Part shown: positions 34,789 through 42,436 of the stretch, one piece after another
Position numbering within the stretch: the first letter of the stretch is position 1
Layout: every line of letters begins with the position of its first letter
Origin: Pelomonas sp. Root1444
GTDB lineage: Bacteria; Pseudomonadota; Gammaproteobacteria; Burkholderiales; Burkholderiaceae_C
Reading direction: 5' to 3'
Assembly: GCF_001426885.1 (NCBI RefSeq)
Contig: NZ_LMFP01000028.1
Span: forward strand, 1,032,168-1,096,167
DNA: 64,000 bases
The notes under the pieces: model-generated
Seen by the model: only the letters and a program-made list of their open reading frames with translations
The model's database searches: none
What the model was told of the DNA's origin: nothing
Made by a program: the position numbers and the translations under genes

Positions 34789-35826
34789 TCATGGCGCGCG
34801 GCGCAGCGCAGCAGGCTTCGCCTGCTTCGCTTCGTGACTCGCCCATTCGGCCTCTCGAATGGGAAATGGCTCGCCGGCGGTGCAGTCGCCCGGCACTGCT
34901 GCCGGTTCATCAAGTGCCGGCGTCCTGATCGCATCGAGTGCCGCCTGGATGGTTTCTTGTGAAACCAGGCCCTGGTACTGGCGTTCCAGTTCGACGAACT
35001 CGGAGTGCGGAATGTCTCCAACCATCAGGCGGGACGCCGTCGCGAAGTCAGACCGTTGGCCATCGGTGCCGAACTGATCCTGCAAGCGATCCTTGACCGC
35101 CACGGCCAATTTCGAACGGAGCTCCGCGAGATCACGGTCGGACCAGTTGGTGACGATCGACTCCAACTGCTCCAGCGAAACCTCCAGGACTTCGACAGGC
35201 ACCTCTGCAAAGGCCTTCACCCCTTGCGTTCCCAATGCACGCTCGAGATAGCCCAGGTGTCGCAGCATCTTCCGTGTCATCGGGTGCAGATCGAGGAACT
35301 GCTTGAGTGCACGCCTCAGCGGCGCGGCCTCGGCGATGGCTTTGTCCAGGCCCGATGGCTTCTTGATGGCGGGCGGGCGAGCGGCCAGCAGAATGTGCAG
35401 GGTCCTGCCCTCGCGCTTCAGCTTGACGTCCAGGCAGACGACGTGCGCGACCCATCGAAAGGGCGCCGTCAACAGCGCTTTGACTCGGCGCTGCGACCGC
35501 CCGCGCCGTGCCGGCGCGCGGGGCGCTGCCTTCGCAGGCGCTTCCTCAACTCGCGGGCGAATTCGGGCCCAGGCGGCCACGCGTTTTGCCGCATTCCTCC
35601 AAAGCCCGGGCTTGGACGCACGCGCATTCGGATCCCAGCGCTCGCGGCCAGCGGCGGACGACGGGCCGGGGTGTTCCATTGCAGGCTGTCCGCGCCCGTA
35701 GGGCATGGCCATCACGTCCCGCAGTGTCGGCAGCCCCTGCGTGGAAGGCAGAAACAGGCCATGCCCGTGGGCTACGCGCCCCACAAGCAGCAACAAGCGG
35801 TCAATCGGGTTCATCACAAGCGCCAT
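34789..35826 (-). CDS. Uncharacterised basic protein
   Basis: A 345-residue protein I do not recognise. After a hydrophobic start (MNPIDRLLLLVG) comes an Arg/Ala/Pro-rich stretch (about residues 60-115), then a helical C-terminal half with Leu-rich segments (FLDLHPMTRKMLRHLGYLE ... VPVEVLEVSLEQLESIV) and a charged end. No signal peptide or catalytic motif is seen. Start at 35826 or 35814 is undecided. It sits between the HD-GYP gene (39-bp gap, same strand) and the pilin operon, so it may belong to either transcript. Motility or surface regulation is a guess from position only. Confidence 0.55.
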   Translation of the reverse strand: MALVMNPIDRLLLLVGRVAHGHGLFLPSTQGLPTLRDVMAMPYGRGQPAMEHPGPSSAAGRERWDPNARASKPGLWRNAAKRVAAWARIRPRVEEAPAKAAPRAPARRGRSQRRVKALLTAPFRWVAHVVCLDVKLKREGRTLHILLAARPPAIKKPSGLDKAIAEAAPLRRALKQFLDLHPMTRKMLRHLGYLERALGTQGVKAFAEVPVEVLEVSLEQLESIVTNWSDRDLAELRSKLAVAVKDRLQDQFGTDGQRSDFATASRLMVGDIPHSEFVELERQYQGLVSQETIQAALDAIRTPALDEPAAVPGDCTAGEPFPIREAEWASHEAKQAKPAALRRAP

Positions 35827-35865
35827 GATTTGCGGGTGCTTCCAAGGTGATCCACAGGCCCGGGG

Positions 35866-36600
35866 CTACGCGCCGTGCAACGCGACGGACAAGTCCGACG
35901 CACGCGGGCGGCGCAGCAACGCCGCATGCGGCGGCAACGAGACGACACCCGGCGATGCAGCCGGCAGGAAAGGTCGTTCGGCAGACAGCGCATGCAGATG
36001 CCAGTTGGCAGGCAGGCGCTCGGCCACGTCGTGCATCGCTTCGGCACACTGCGGGTCGAACTGACGGCCGCGCTGCGCGCTCAGATACGCCATGACTTGG
36101 TCGCGAGGCCAGGCCGGCTTGTAGCAACGCTCCTGGCTCAGCGCATCGAACACGTCGGCGACGGCGGTGATACGCGCAGCGAGCGGGATCGCATCGCCGG
36201 AGATGCCGAAGGGATACCCCAGGCCGTTCCACCATTCGTGATGGAGCAGCGCCACCTGTGCGGCCAGGCGCGGCCGCGACCTCTCGTTCGACATCAACGA
36301 CCAGGCGCCGAAGACGACATGCATTTCCATGTCGTGGCGTTCCTTCGCATCCAGCCGCCCCGGCTTGTAGAGCACGGCGTCTTCGACGAAACGTTTGCCG
36401 ACGTCGTGCAGGTTCGCCGCTTCGGTCACCGCCTGGACGTTGCCGGCATCGAGGCCGAGCGTGCGGGCCACGCGTTCGGCGAGCCATGCGGTGCGCAGGC
36501 CGTGATGGTCGATCTCGTGCCGGAACCGATCCTCGATGCCATCCAGATGGGATGCCCCGTTGGCTGGCGCACCCATCGCGCTTGCCTCGTGCGCCTTCAC
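35866..36600 (-). CDS. HD-GYP domain protein (putative c-di-GMP phosphodiesterase)
   Basis: A 244-residue stand-alone HD-GYP protein without receiver domain. Motifs: LHDVGKR, LLHHEWWNGLGYP, ADVFDALSQERCY. The canonical HHExxDGxGYP has Asn in place of Asp here, otherwise the metal-site residues are present. Members hydrolyse cyclic di-GMP. A GTG at 36600 is chosen because TGAGG lies five bases upstream; a longer frame from a TTG at 36645 overlaps the regulator. It follows the winged-helix regulator by 7 bp, one operon. Confidence 0.85.
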   Translation of the reverse strand: MKAHEASAMGAPANGASHLDGIEDRFRHEIDHHGLRTAWLAERVARTLGLDAGNVQAVTEAANLHDVGKRFVEDAVLYKPGRLDAKERHDMEMHVVFGAWSLMSNERSRPRLAAQVALLHHEWWNGLGYPFGISGDAIPLAARITAVADVFDALSQERCYKPAWPRDQVMAYLSAQRGRQFDPQCAEAMHDVAERLPANWHLHALSAERPFLPAASPGVVSLPPHAALLRRPRASDLSVALHGA

Positions 36601-36607
36601 ATGCGCC

Positions 36608-37036
36608 TCACCAGGCGACGCGAGCGTCGCACTCCAGCACGGCAACGAAGCGATAGCCCACCCGGTGGTGGGTCTGGATGATCACTTCATCGCCTGAGGC
36701 CCCGGCGCCAAGGACAGCACGTATGCGCGCGATGGCGGTCGCCAGCGAGCAGACCTGCACATCGCGGTCACGCCAGACGGCATCCAGCAACTCGTCGATG
36801 GACAGCACGCGATGGCGGTGTTCGATCAGGTAGACCAGGAGGTCGAACGCACGCGGCTGGAGCTTGCGCTTCGTCCCGTCGACGACCACCTCACGACTGG
36901 CCGGCCGAACTTCACGGCCGCTGAAGTGATGGGCCACCACGCGCGGGTGGTCTTGGAGCGCAAGCTGAGATCGGCCTGGCGCGAACTGCTTGTCCGAGCC
37001 CCCTCTCGCGGGGATGTGGTCAGTGACCGAAAACAT
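36608..37036 (-). CDS. Winged-helix (OmpR/CadC-type) DNA-binding regulator
   Basis: A 142-residue protein that is only a Trans_reg_C domain: LQPRAFDLLVYLIEHRHRVLSIDELLDAVW and VCSLATAIARIRAVLGA, ending IIQTHHRVGYRFVA. It has no receiver and no membrane segment, so the signal must come from another protein. The ATG at 37036 has a strong ribosome-binding site (CGGAGG). It is co-transcribed with the HD-GYP gene and lies next to two response regulators. Confidence 0.85.
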   Translation of the reverse strand: MFSVTDHIPARGGSDKQFAPGRSQLALQDHPRVVAHHFSGREVRPASREVVVDGTKRKLQPRAFDLLVYLIEHRHRVLSIDELLDAVWRDRDVQVCSLATAIARIRAVLGAGASGDEVIIQTHHRVGYRFVAVLECDARVAW

Positions 37037-37041
37037 CGTGA

Positions 37042-37106
37042 ACCTCCGTGTAGCGGTTGCTCGTTTGCTGTAGTTGAAACTCTACATCAAACACCACTAC
37101 GGAGGT
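37042..37106. promoter_or_regulatory. Nested inverted repeats before the winged-helix gene
   Basis: ACCTCCGT (37042-37049) pairs with ACGGAGGT (37099-37106), and inside it TGTAG (37069-37073) pairs with CTACA (37082-37086). The left arm carries the ribosome-binding site of the regulator gene, so pairing could hide it, or the arms could be a regulator-binding site. Confidence 0.4.
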
Positions 37107-37144
37107 CGAGTCGCGGAATGACTTAGTTCACGGATTTCTGCGTT

Positions 37145-37163
37145 TGTCGATTAAGCACTACAA
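37145..37163 (-). repeat. Diverged copy of the response-regulator promoter element
   Basis: GTCGATTAAGCACTACAAC resembles the GTCGATTTTAATCTACAAA found before both response regulators and holds AAGCACTACA, one base from the three AAACACTACA motifs nearby. It lies upstream of the winged-helix/HD-GYP operon, suggesting shared control. Confidence 0.4.
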
Positions 37164-37197
37164 CAAATGAGCCTGCCGCTGCACGTCGACAGCAGCA

Positions 37198-37857
37198 TCA
37201 ACCCGCCAAGCCGTGCCGGATGGAATAGCGCACGAGGTCGCTGAGACTGCCCTGCCCGAGCTTTTCCATCAAGCGGGACTTGTAGGTGCTGACGGTGTTG
37301 GGTGCCACGTTCAGATCGGCCGCGATGTCGATCAACGCCTTGCCGCGCACCAGCGCCAACAGCACCTGACGCTCCCGCGCCGACAGCTGCTCCAGCGTTT
37401 GTGGTGCGTTGGCCTGCAGACAACCCAGCGCCGCACGCAGGGTTGGATCCACATAGCTGCGGCCAGCAGCCACCTCATGCACCGCCTCGATGAGCAGGTC
37501 GATGGAGATGTCCTTCGTGAGATAGCCGATCGCGCCTGCGTCCAGCGCCCGGCGGGCAATGTAAGGATCCGCGTACATGGTGAGCACGAGAACCGCGAGC
37601 GTCGGGTAAGCCTCCACGATCCGCTCAATCAGATCGACGTCGGTGCAGCCGGGCATGGACAGGTCCAGCACCACCACATCCACCCGGCCCCGCCGCAGTT
37701 CGAAGAGCGTCTCGCAGGCCGTGGCCGCGTCGCCCGCCAACTGGATCGCGTCGTCGAGCTCGAACACCTTGCGCAGCCCTTCGCGCACGAGCGCGTGGTC
37801 GTCCGCGATCAGCACGCGGATTCGGTCTGTCGATCGACGGGGGATGACTCGTTTCAC
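37198..37857 (-). CDS. NarL/FixJ-type response regulator (copy 1)
   Basis: A 219-residue receiver plus LuxR helix-turn-helix protein. The acid pocket Asp19-Asp20, phospho-acceptor Asp65 (VVVLDLSMPG) and Lys115 (YLTKDIS) are present, and the output domain has LSARERQVLLALVRGKALIDIAADLNVAPNTVSTYKSRLMEKLG. It is highly similar to the regulator at 38184-38861 over its full length and shares upstream DNA with it. No kinase is next to this copy. Confidence 0.92.
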   Translation of the reverse strand: MKRVIPRRSTDRIRVLIADDHALVREGLRKVFELDDAIQLAGDAATACETLFELRRGRVDVVVLDLSMPGCTDVDLIERIVEAYPTLAVLVLTMYADPYIARRALDAGAIGYLTKDISIDLLIEAVHEVAAGRSYVDPTLRAALGCLQANAPQTLEQLSARERQVLLALVRGKALIDIAADLNVAPNTVSTYKSRLMEKLGQGSLSDLVRYSIRHGLAG

Positions 37858-37911
37858 GCCGGGCCCAGCACGACGCCGCCAGTGCGACGCTCACGTTTGA
37901 ATACCTAATGC

Positions 37912-37976
37912 GTCGATTTTAATCTACAAATCTCTCAAGAAGGGGCGCAGCCACTTGAGACGATGAAACACTACAT
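37912..37976 (-). repeat. Duplicated promoter region, copy 1
   Basis: GTCGATTTTAATCTACAAA (37912-37930) and AGACGATGAAACACTACAT (37958-37976) are exact copies of blocks found before the second response regulator, with spacing one base different. On the minus strand TAAAAT inside the first block is a good -10; the second block lies about 40 bp further upstream, where an activator could bind. The matching -35 is poor, which fits an activated promoter. Confidence 0.75.
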
Positions 37977-38155
37977 CACGAGATGTCTCCGACGCGTAGT
38001 GCTTCGCGCTGCTGCCATGAAGTTGTTGCAGCACAGCGGCGACGCTCCGGAGCGCGATCTAAACGCAACGCTGCCGTCGACGAATCCCTACGGCGCGCCT
38101 GATGTTGCGGCGATTCAGCTCAACACGGGTTCGAGCCCTGCGAGTGAAGTCGCCT

Positions 38156-38165
38156 AAACACTACA
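38156..38165. repeat. Extra AAACACTACA motif
   Basis: The same ten bases as in the two duplicated promoter regions, 18 bp beyond the stop of response-regulator copy 2. It may be a further binding site. Confidence 0.35.
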
Positions 38166-38183
38166 GCCCACGACCTGCGCTTT

Positions 38184-38861
38184 TCAGCCGGCCAGTCCGT
38201 GCCGGATGGAATAGCGCACGAGGTCGCTCAGGCTGCTTTGCCCGAGCTTTTCCATCAACCGCGACTTGTAGGTGCTGACGGTGTTGGGCGCCACATTGAG
38301 TTCCGCCGCGATGTCGATCAGCGCCCTGCCCTGCACGAGGGCCACGAGCACCTGGCGCTCCCGCGCAGACAACTGTTCCAGCGGTTGGGGCACTTCGGTC
38401 TGCGGACGGATCAGCGCCGCACTCAGGGTGGGGTCGACATAGCTGCGGCCCGCGGCCACCTGGTGCACGGCCTCGATCAGCAACTCCGTGGAGATGTCCT
38501 TGGTGAGGTAACCGCGCGCGCCGGCTTCCAGCGCCCTGCGCGCGATGTGGGGATCCGCGTGCATGGTGAGCACGAGCACGGGAAGCTGTGGGTGCGCCTT
38601 CACGATGCGCTCGATCAGGTCGACGTCGGTGCAGCCCGGCATCAGCAGGTCCAGCAGCACCAGGTCCACCCCGCCTTGCTCCAATCGCGACAGCGTCTCG
38701 GACGCCGAAGCGGCCTCGCCGGCCAGTGCGATTGCGGCGTCCAGTTCGAGCACCTTGCGCAGACCTTCACGCACCAACGCGTGATCGTCAGCGATCAGCA
38801 CGCGGACGCGGCCCGCTGATGCATTTGCAGAAACCCGGTTCACGTCGGCATCTTTGTTCAT
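38184..38861 (-). CDS. NarL/FixJ-type response regulator (copy 2)
   Basis: A 225-residue receiver plus LuxR helix-turn-helix protein. Phospho-acceptor Asp71 is in LVLLDLLMPG. The ATG at 38861 is chosen because it matches the regulator's natural length; the frame runs to 39260 only as a shadow of the kinase gene. It is divergent from the propeller histidine kinase and is its likely partner. Copy 1 has the same output helix, so both should bind similar DNA. Confidence 0.92.
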   Translation of the reverse strand: MNKDADVNRVSANASAGRVRVLIADDHALVREGLRKVLELDAAIALAGEAASASETLSRLEQGGVDLVLLDLLMPGCTDVDLIERIVKAHPQLPVLVLTMHADPHIARRALEAGARGYLTKDISTELLIEAVHQVAAGRSYVDPTLSAALIRPQTEVPQPLEQLSARERQVLVALVQGRALIDIAAELNVAPNTVSTYKSRLMEKLGQSSLSDLVRYSIRHGLAG

Positions 38862-38904
38862 GGCGATTCGTCGTCGGCGCAAGCGACGCGGCTGGAATAT
38901 GATT

Positions 38905-38970
38905 GTCGATTTTAATCTACAAACCTGGCAGCGACAGGGGCCGCGTCCTTCAGACGATGAAACACTACAT
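38905..38970 (-). repeat. Duplicated promoter region, copy 2
   Basis: GTCGATTTTAATCTACAAA (38905-38923) and AGACGATGAAACACTACAT (38952-38970) repeat those before response-regulator copy 1. Here they lie between the divergent regulator and kinase genes, so one site could control both. The kinase's ribosome-binding site begins four bases beyond. Confidence 0.78.
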
Positions 38971-38984
38971 TCCAAGGGGCGGCC

Positions 38985-41900
38985 ATGCGCTGCTGGTCGG
39001 CGAGCAGGGCTGAGGCCGAACACCGACTCATGCCAGCCACGGCGATGCTCTGGCGACGGCTGGGCAGCGTGGCCTGGGCGCTGGTATGGGTGCTGGGATG
39101 CAACTGCCTGTGGGCGGCGAGTGCGTGGGAGAAGAGCGCCACACCCGTCTTCCGCCGCGCCACCCTGCCCGCCGGGCTCGCCCCGACGGCGATGCTGCAG
39201 GACCGCAGCGGGATGATGTGGATCGGCACGCAGACCGGCCTGGTGCGGTGGGACGGCCATCAGTTCCAGCGCGACTTCGGCGACCTGGCCAAGCGCGACG
39301 ACCTGCGTTCCGCCAACGTCACGGCGCTGTACGAAGACGACTCAGGCCTGCTATGGATCGGTACATTCGGCAACGGCCTGCTGCGCCTGGATCCGCGAAC
39401 GGGCGCCATCAAGGCCATCACGGCAGGTCCGCAAGGTTTGAGCGGGTCGCAGGTCACCGCGATGGCGGCAGACCGCCAAGGCGGACTGTGGGTGGGCACC
39501 GATCAGGGGTTGAACCGGCTGGAGCTGGCCACCGGGCGGGTGCAGCAGGATGCAGAGCACGGTATTCCGCTTGGCTTGCCGCAGAACATCGATCCGGCGG
39601 CATTGCTGCTGGACCGGCGCGGCGACCTCTGGGCCGCGATGTCCTACGGGCTTTTCGTCCTGCGCGCCGGTGCGCGCTTCTTCGAGTTGGTGCCGCTGCC
39701 GGCCGGAGACCGCCCCGCGGAGGACTTGCTCAGCCTGATCGAAGACAGCACCGGCCGGTTGTGGATCGGCACCCTCACCGCGGGCGTGTTCGTGCGGGAG
39801 CCGGCGACCGGCGTCGTCCATCGCCTGCTGGATGAACGCGGCGGCCAGGCTCACCTCGAGCAAGTGATCGGCATGGCCGACGCCGGCAACGGCGAAATCT
39901 GGCTGGGCACGACCAAAGGCATCGTGGCGGCGGACATCGCGACGCTGTCCACCCGGCGCCTGCGCCCGGACCCGGCCGGCATTGCTGCGGATGCCAGCTG
40001 GCTGCTCTTTCGTGACCGTGGCGGTTTGATGTGGGTCGGTGGCGTCGAGTCGCTCGCCGCGACGAACCCCGCGCAGCAGGCCGTGTCCACCTGGTACGCG
40101 GGCGGCGAATATCAGGCCGGCGGTGCGGCCACGCTGGTCCAGACCATCCTCGCCCGTGCCGATGGCAGCGTGTGGGTGAGTGCGCTGCGCGGCGGCGTCT
40201 CCATCATTGCGCCCGACCGCAGAACAATCCGTCGCCTGCCGACGCAGAAGGGGCGCCCCCGCCACGCGTTGCCAGAGGACGCCATCCTCGCAATGATCGA
40301 AGGTCCCGACGGACGCGTCTTCATCGGCGCAACGAACGCCTTGTACGTGGCAAGCGCCGACGGCAGCCGTGTCGAGTTGCAGGAGGCGCCCCAAATGGCG
40401 ACTGCCCGGTTCACGGCGCTCTGCACGGTGGGCGGCCGGTTGTGGATTGGCGGCAACAACGGCCTGAACTACCTCGAGCTGACAGCACGCAAGCCCGCCG
40501 CCAAGCGGGTCGTGGCCAACCACCGCGTCAACTGGCTCCTCTGCGAGTCCGAAGACGAACTCCTGGTCGGCACGACACAAGGTCTGTTTCGCTACCGCCC
40601 CAGCAGCGGCGTGATGGACCAGCCCTGGCCGGAAACACCCCCCGGGCGTGCGGGCCTGTCCAGCGGATGGATCAGCGCCATCGCCAAAGACGGCCGCGGC
40701 CGCCTTTGGGTGAGCATCTACGGCGGCGGCGCCTGCCGGGTCGAGCCGGGGCGCCAGGGTGCGCAGGGGTCGGTTCGCTGCGTCGGGCACAAGGAGGGCA
40801 TCACGGACAACGCGGCGAATGCCGTGGCGCTCGACGCGCAGGGCAACGCCTGGGTCAGCACGGACACCGGCCTCGCGCGCATCGATGCCGACTCGCTCAA
40901 GGTCACGCCGCTGCGGCAGACCGATGGCGTGGGCCTGCAGGCCCACGTCGCGGGAGCGGTCGCCACCACCACCGAGGGCGACCTGCTCTTCGGTGGGAAG
41001 GGGCTGACCGTCGTCCACCCGGCTCGATACCAACCGTGGACCTACAAGGCCCCGCTGGTGCTCACCGCCGTCAGTGAAGGGCAGCCGTCCACCGGCGAGA
41101 TCCGGCTGGGGCCTTCCACGCGCTCGGTCCAGATGAGCTTCGCGCTGCTCGACTATTCGGCCCCTGAACAGGTGCGCTACGCCTACCGCCTGGCCGGGCT
41201 GGAACAGGCCTGGACGGACGCGCCCACCGAGTCGCGGATCGCGCGCTACAACAACATCCCGCCTGGCCACTACAGTTTTGAGGTCCGCGCACGGAACCAC
41301 GGCGGCGAATGGGCCACGCAACGCTGGCCGCTGCATGTCGAGCCGGCCTGGTACGAGACCGCGCCCTTCCGCGCCGCCGTTGCCGTGGGCGTGCTGTTGG
41401 CGTTGTGGGGCGTGCTGCGCCTGCGCACGCAATGGCTCGTGCGCCGCGCCGCCTTGCTGCGCGAGCAGGTGGCTCAGCGCACGCAGGAGCTGCAGCAGCG
41501 CACCGAGCAGCTCGAGGCGTCGCGCCAGGCGCTGCGCGAGCTGGGCGCGCACAACGCCCTGTCGCTGGAGGAAGAGCGCAAGCGCGTCGCCCGCGAGCTG
41601 CACGACGAACTGGGCCAGCAGCTGGTCGCCATGCGCATGGAGATGTCGGTGCTGAAGACGCGCGCCGAAGCGGGGCAGTCGCCGGACTCGGGCCAATGGG
41701 AGCGAATGCGCGACCGCGTGGACATGCTCACCACCAGCATGCGCCAGCTGGTCATGGACCTGCGGCCGCCGGCGCTGGACGGCGGCCTGGCCCCTGCCCT
41801 GCAATGGCTGGCCGCCGAATACCAGCGCATGTCCGGCGTCACCTGCGAGGCGGCCGTCGACCCGCAGGTGCGCGCGCTGAACCCCGAGGTGAAGACCATG

Positions 41901-42185
41901 GTCTTCCGCGTGGCCCAGGAGTCCCTCAACAACATCGCCCGCCACGCCCGCGCGACGCATGTCCACCTCCAGCTGCAATGCAATGACAAGGGTTGGGACC
42001 TGCGCATCGACGACGACGGCGTTGGCTTCGAGACCGATCGTCCCTCGCGGGGCTTCGGGTTGCTCTCGATGGAGGAGCGGGCGCAGCTGATGGGTGGCAC
42101 CCTGCGGATTGAGAGCCAGCCGGGCCAGGGCACCCACGTTCACCTGCACGTGCCGATCAGCGCCGCGACCGTCGACGCGGCGTGA
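38985..42185 (+). CDS. Propeller-sensor histidine kinase (Reg_prop, Y_Y_Y, HisKA_3)
   Basis: A 1066-residue hybrid-type periplasmic sensor. After an N-terminal signal/anchor I count about 14 propeller repeats (MMWIGTQTGLVRWDG, LLWIGTFGNGLLRLD, GLWVGTDQGLNRLE and so on), enough for two seven-bladed propellers. A Y_Y_Y domain follows, then a membrane helix near 795-812, a coiled coil, the HisKA_3 box with His873 (VARELHDELGQQ) and an ATPase (DDDGVGF ... GFGLLSMEERA). The ATG at 38985 has AAGGGG five bases upstream. In known cases such sensors bind polysaccharide or peptide fragments. It is divergent from response-regulator copy 2 and 251 bp before a TonB receptor. Confidence 0.9.
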   Translation: MRCWSASRAEAEHRLMPATAMLWRRLGSVAWALVWVLGCNCLWAASAWEKSATPVFRRATLPAGLAPTAMLQDRSGMMWIGTQTGLVRWDGHQFQRDFGDLAKRDDLRSANVTALYEDDSGLLWIGTFGNGLLRLDPRTGAIKAITAGPQGLSGSQVTAMAADRQGGLWVGTDQGLNRLELATGRVQQDAEHGIPLGLPQNIDPAALLLDRRGDLWAAMSYGLFVLRAGARFFELVPLPAGDRPAEDLLSLIEDSTGRLWIGTLTAGVFVREPATGVVHRLLDERGGQAHLEQVIGMADAGNGEIWLGTTKGIVAADIATLSTRRLRPDPAGIAADASWLLFRDRGGLMWVGGVESLAATNPAQQAVSTWYAGGEYQAGGAATLVQTILARADGSVWVSALRGGVSIIAPDRRTIRRLPTQKGRPRHALPEDAILAMIEGPDGRVFIGATNALYVASADGSRVELQEAPQMATARFTALCTVGGRLWIGGNNGLNYLELTARKPAAKRVVANHRVNWLLCESEDELLVGTTQGLFRYRPSSGVMDQPWPETPPGRAGLSSGWISAIAKDGRGRLWVSIYGGGACRVEPGRQGAQGSVRCVGHKEGITDNAANAVALDAQGNAWVSTDTGLARIDADSLKVTPLRQTDGVGLQAHVAGAVATTTEGDLLFGGKGLTVVHPARYQPWTYKAPLVLTAVSEGQPSTGEIRLGPSTRSVQMSFALLDYSAPEQVRYAYRLAGLEQAWTDAPTESRIARYNNIPPGHYSFEVRARNHGGEWATQRWPLHVEPAWYETAPFRAAVAVGVLLALWGVLRLRTQWLVRRAALLREQVAQRTQELQQRTEQLEASRQALRELGAHNALSLEEERKRVARELHDELGQQLVAMRMEMSVLKTRAEAGQSPDSGQWERMRDRVDMLTTSMRQLVMDLRPPALDGGLAPALQWLAAEYQRMSGVTCEAAVDPQVRALNPEVKTMVFRVAQESLNNIARHARATHVHLQLQCNDKGWDLRIDDDGVGFETDRPSRGFGLLSMEERAQLMGGTLRIESQPGQGTHVHLHVPISAATVDAA

Positions 42186-42436
42186 CAGCCGCCCGGGCGC
42201 TCGACCGCACCGCGCCATCTCGCCACCGGCTCGACGGGCCGGCTCCACGGGCCGGCGCCGCATTGCCACGCAGTTGGCGCGGTTGGCACGGCCCGCGCGC
42301 AAAAACGCAGGCATGCCCCGCCTGTTCATGAACACGCAAGAAGTCGGTCATGACTTCCTGCCCGGCCTCACGCATCGTCCTGGGCTATCGCCGACCGGCC
42401 TGTTACGGCAGGCCTTCCACCCAAGCCAGGACACCC

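Larger units (their letters stand above)
37858..38183. other. 326-bp gap between the two response-regulator genes
   Basis: It holds the duplicated upstream element of copy 1 (37912-37976) and one more AAACACTACA at 38156. The rest, 37980-38150, has no convincing gene: a 64-codon frame starting at 37963 begins inside the repeat and looks like chance. No terminator with a T-run is seen. Confidence 0.6.

Noticed and set aside
38127..38145. GGGTTCGAGCCC, like the T-arm of a tRNA, in the gap between the response regulators
   Set aside because: No matching acceptor, D or anticodon arms are near. It is probably chance, though a tRNA remnant cannot be fully excluded.
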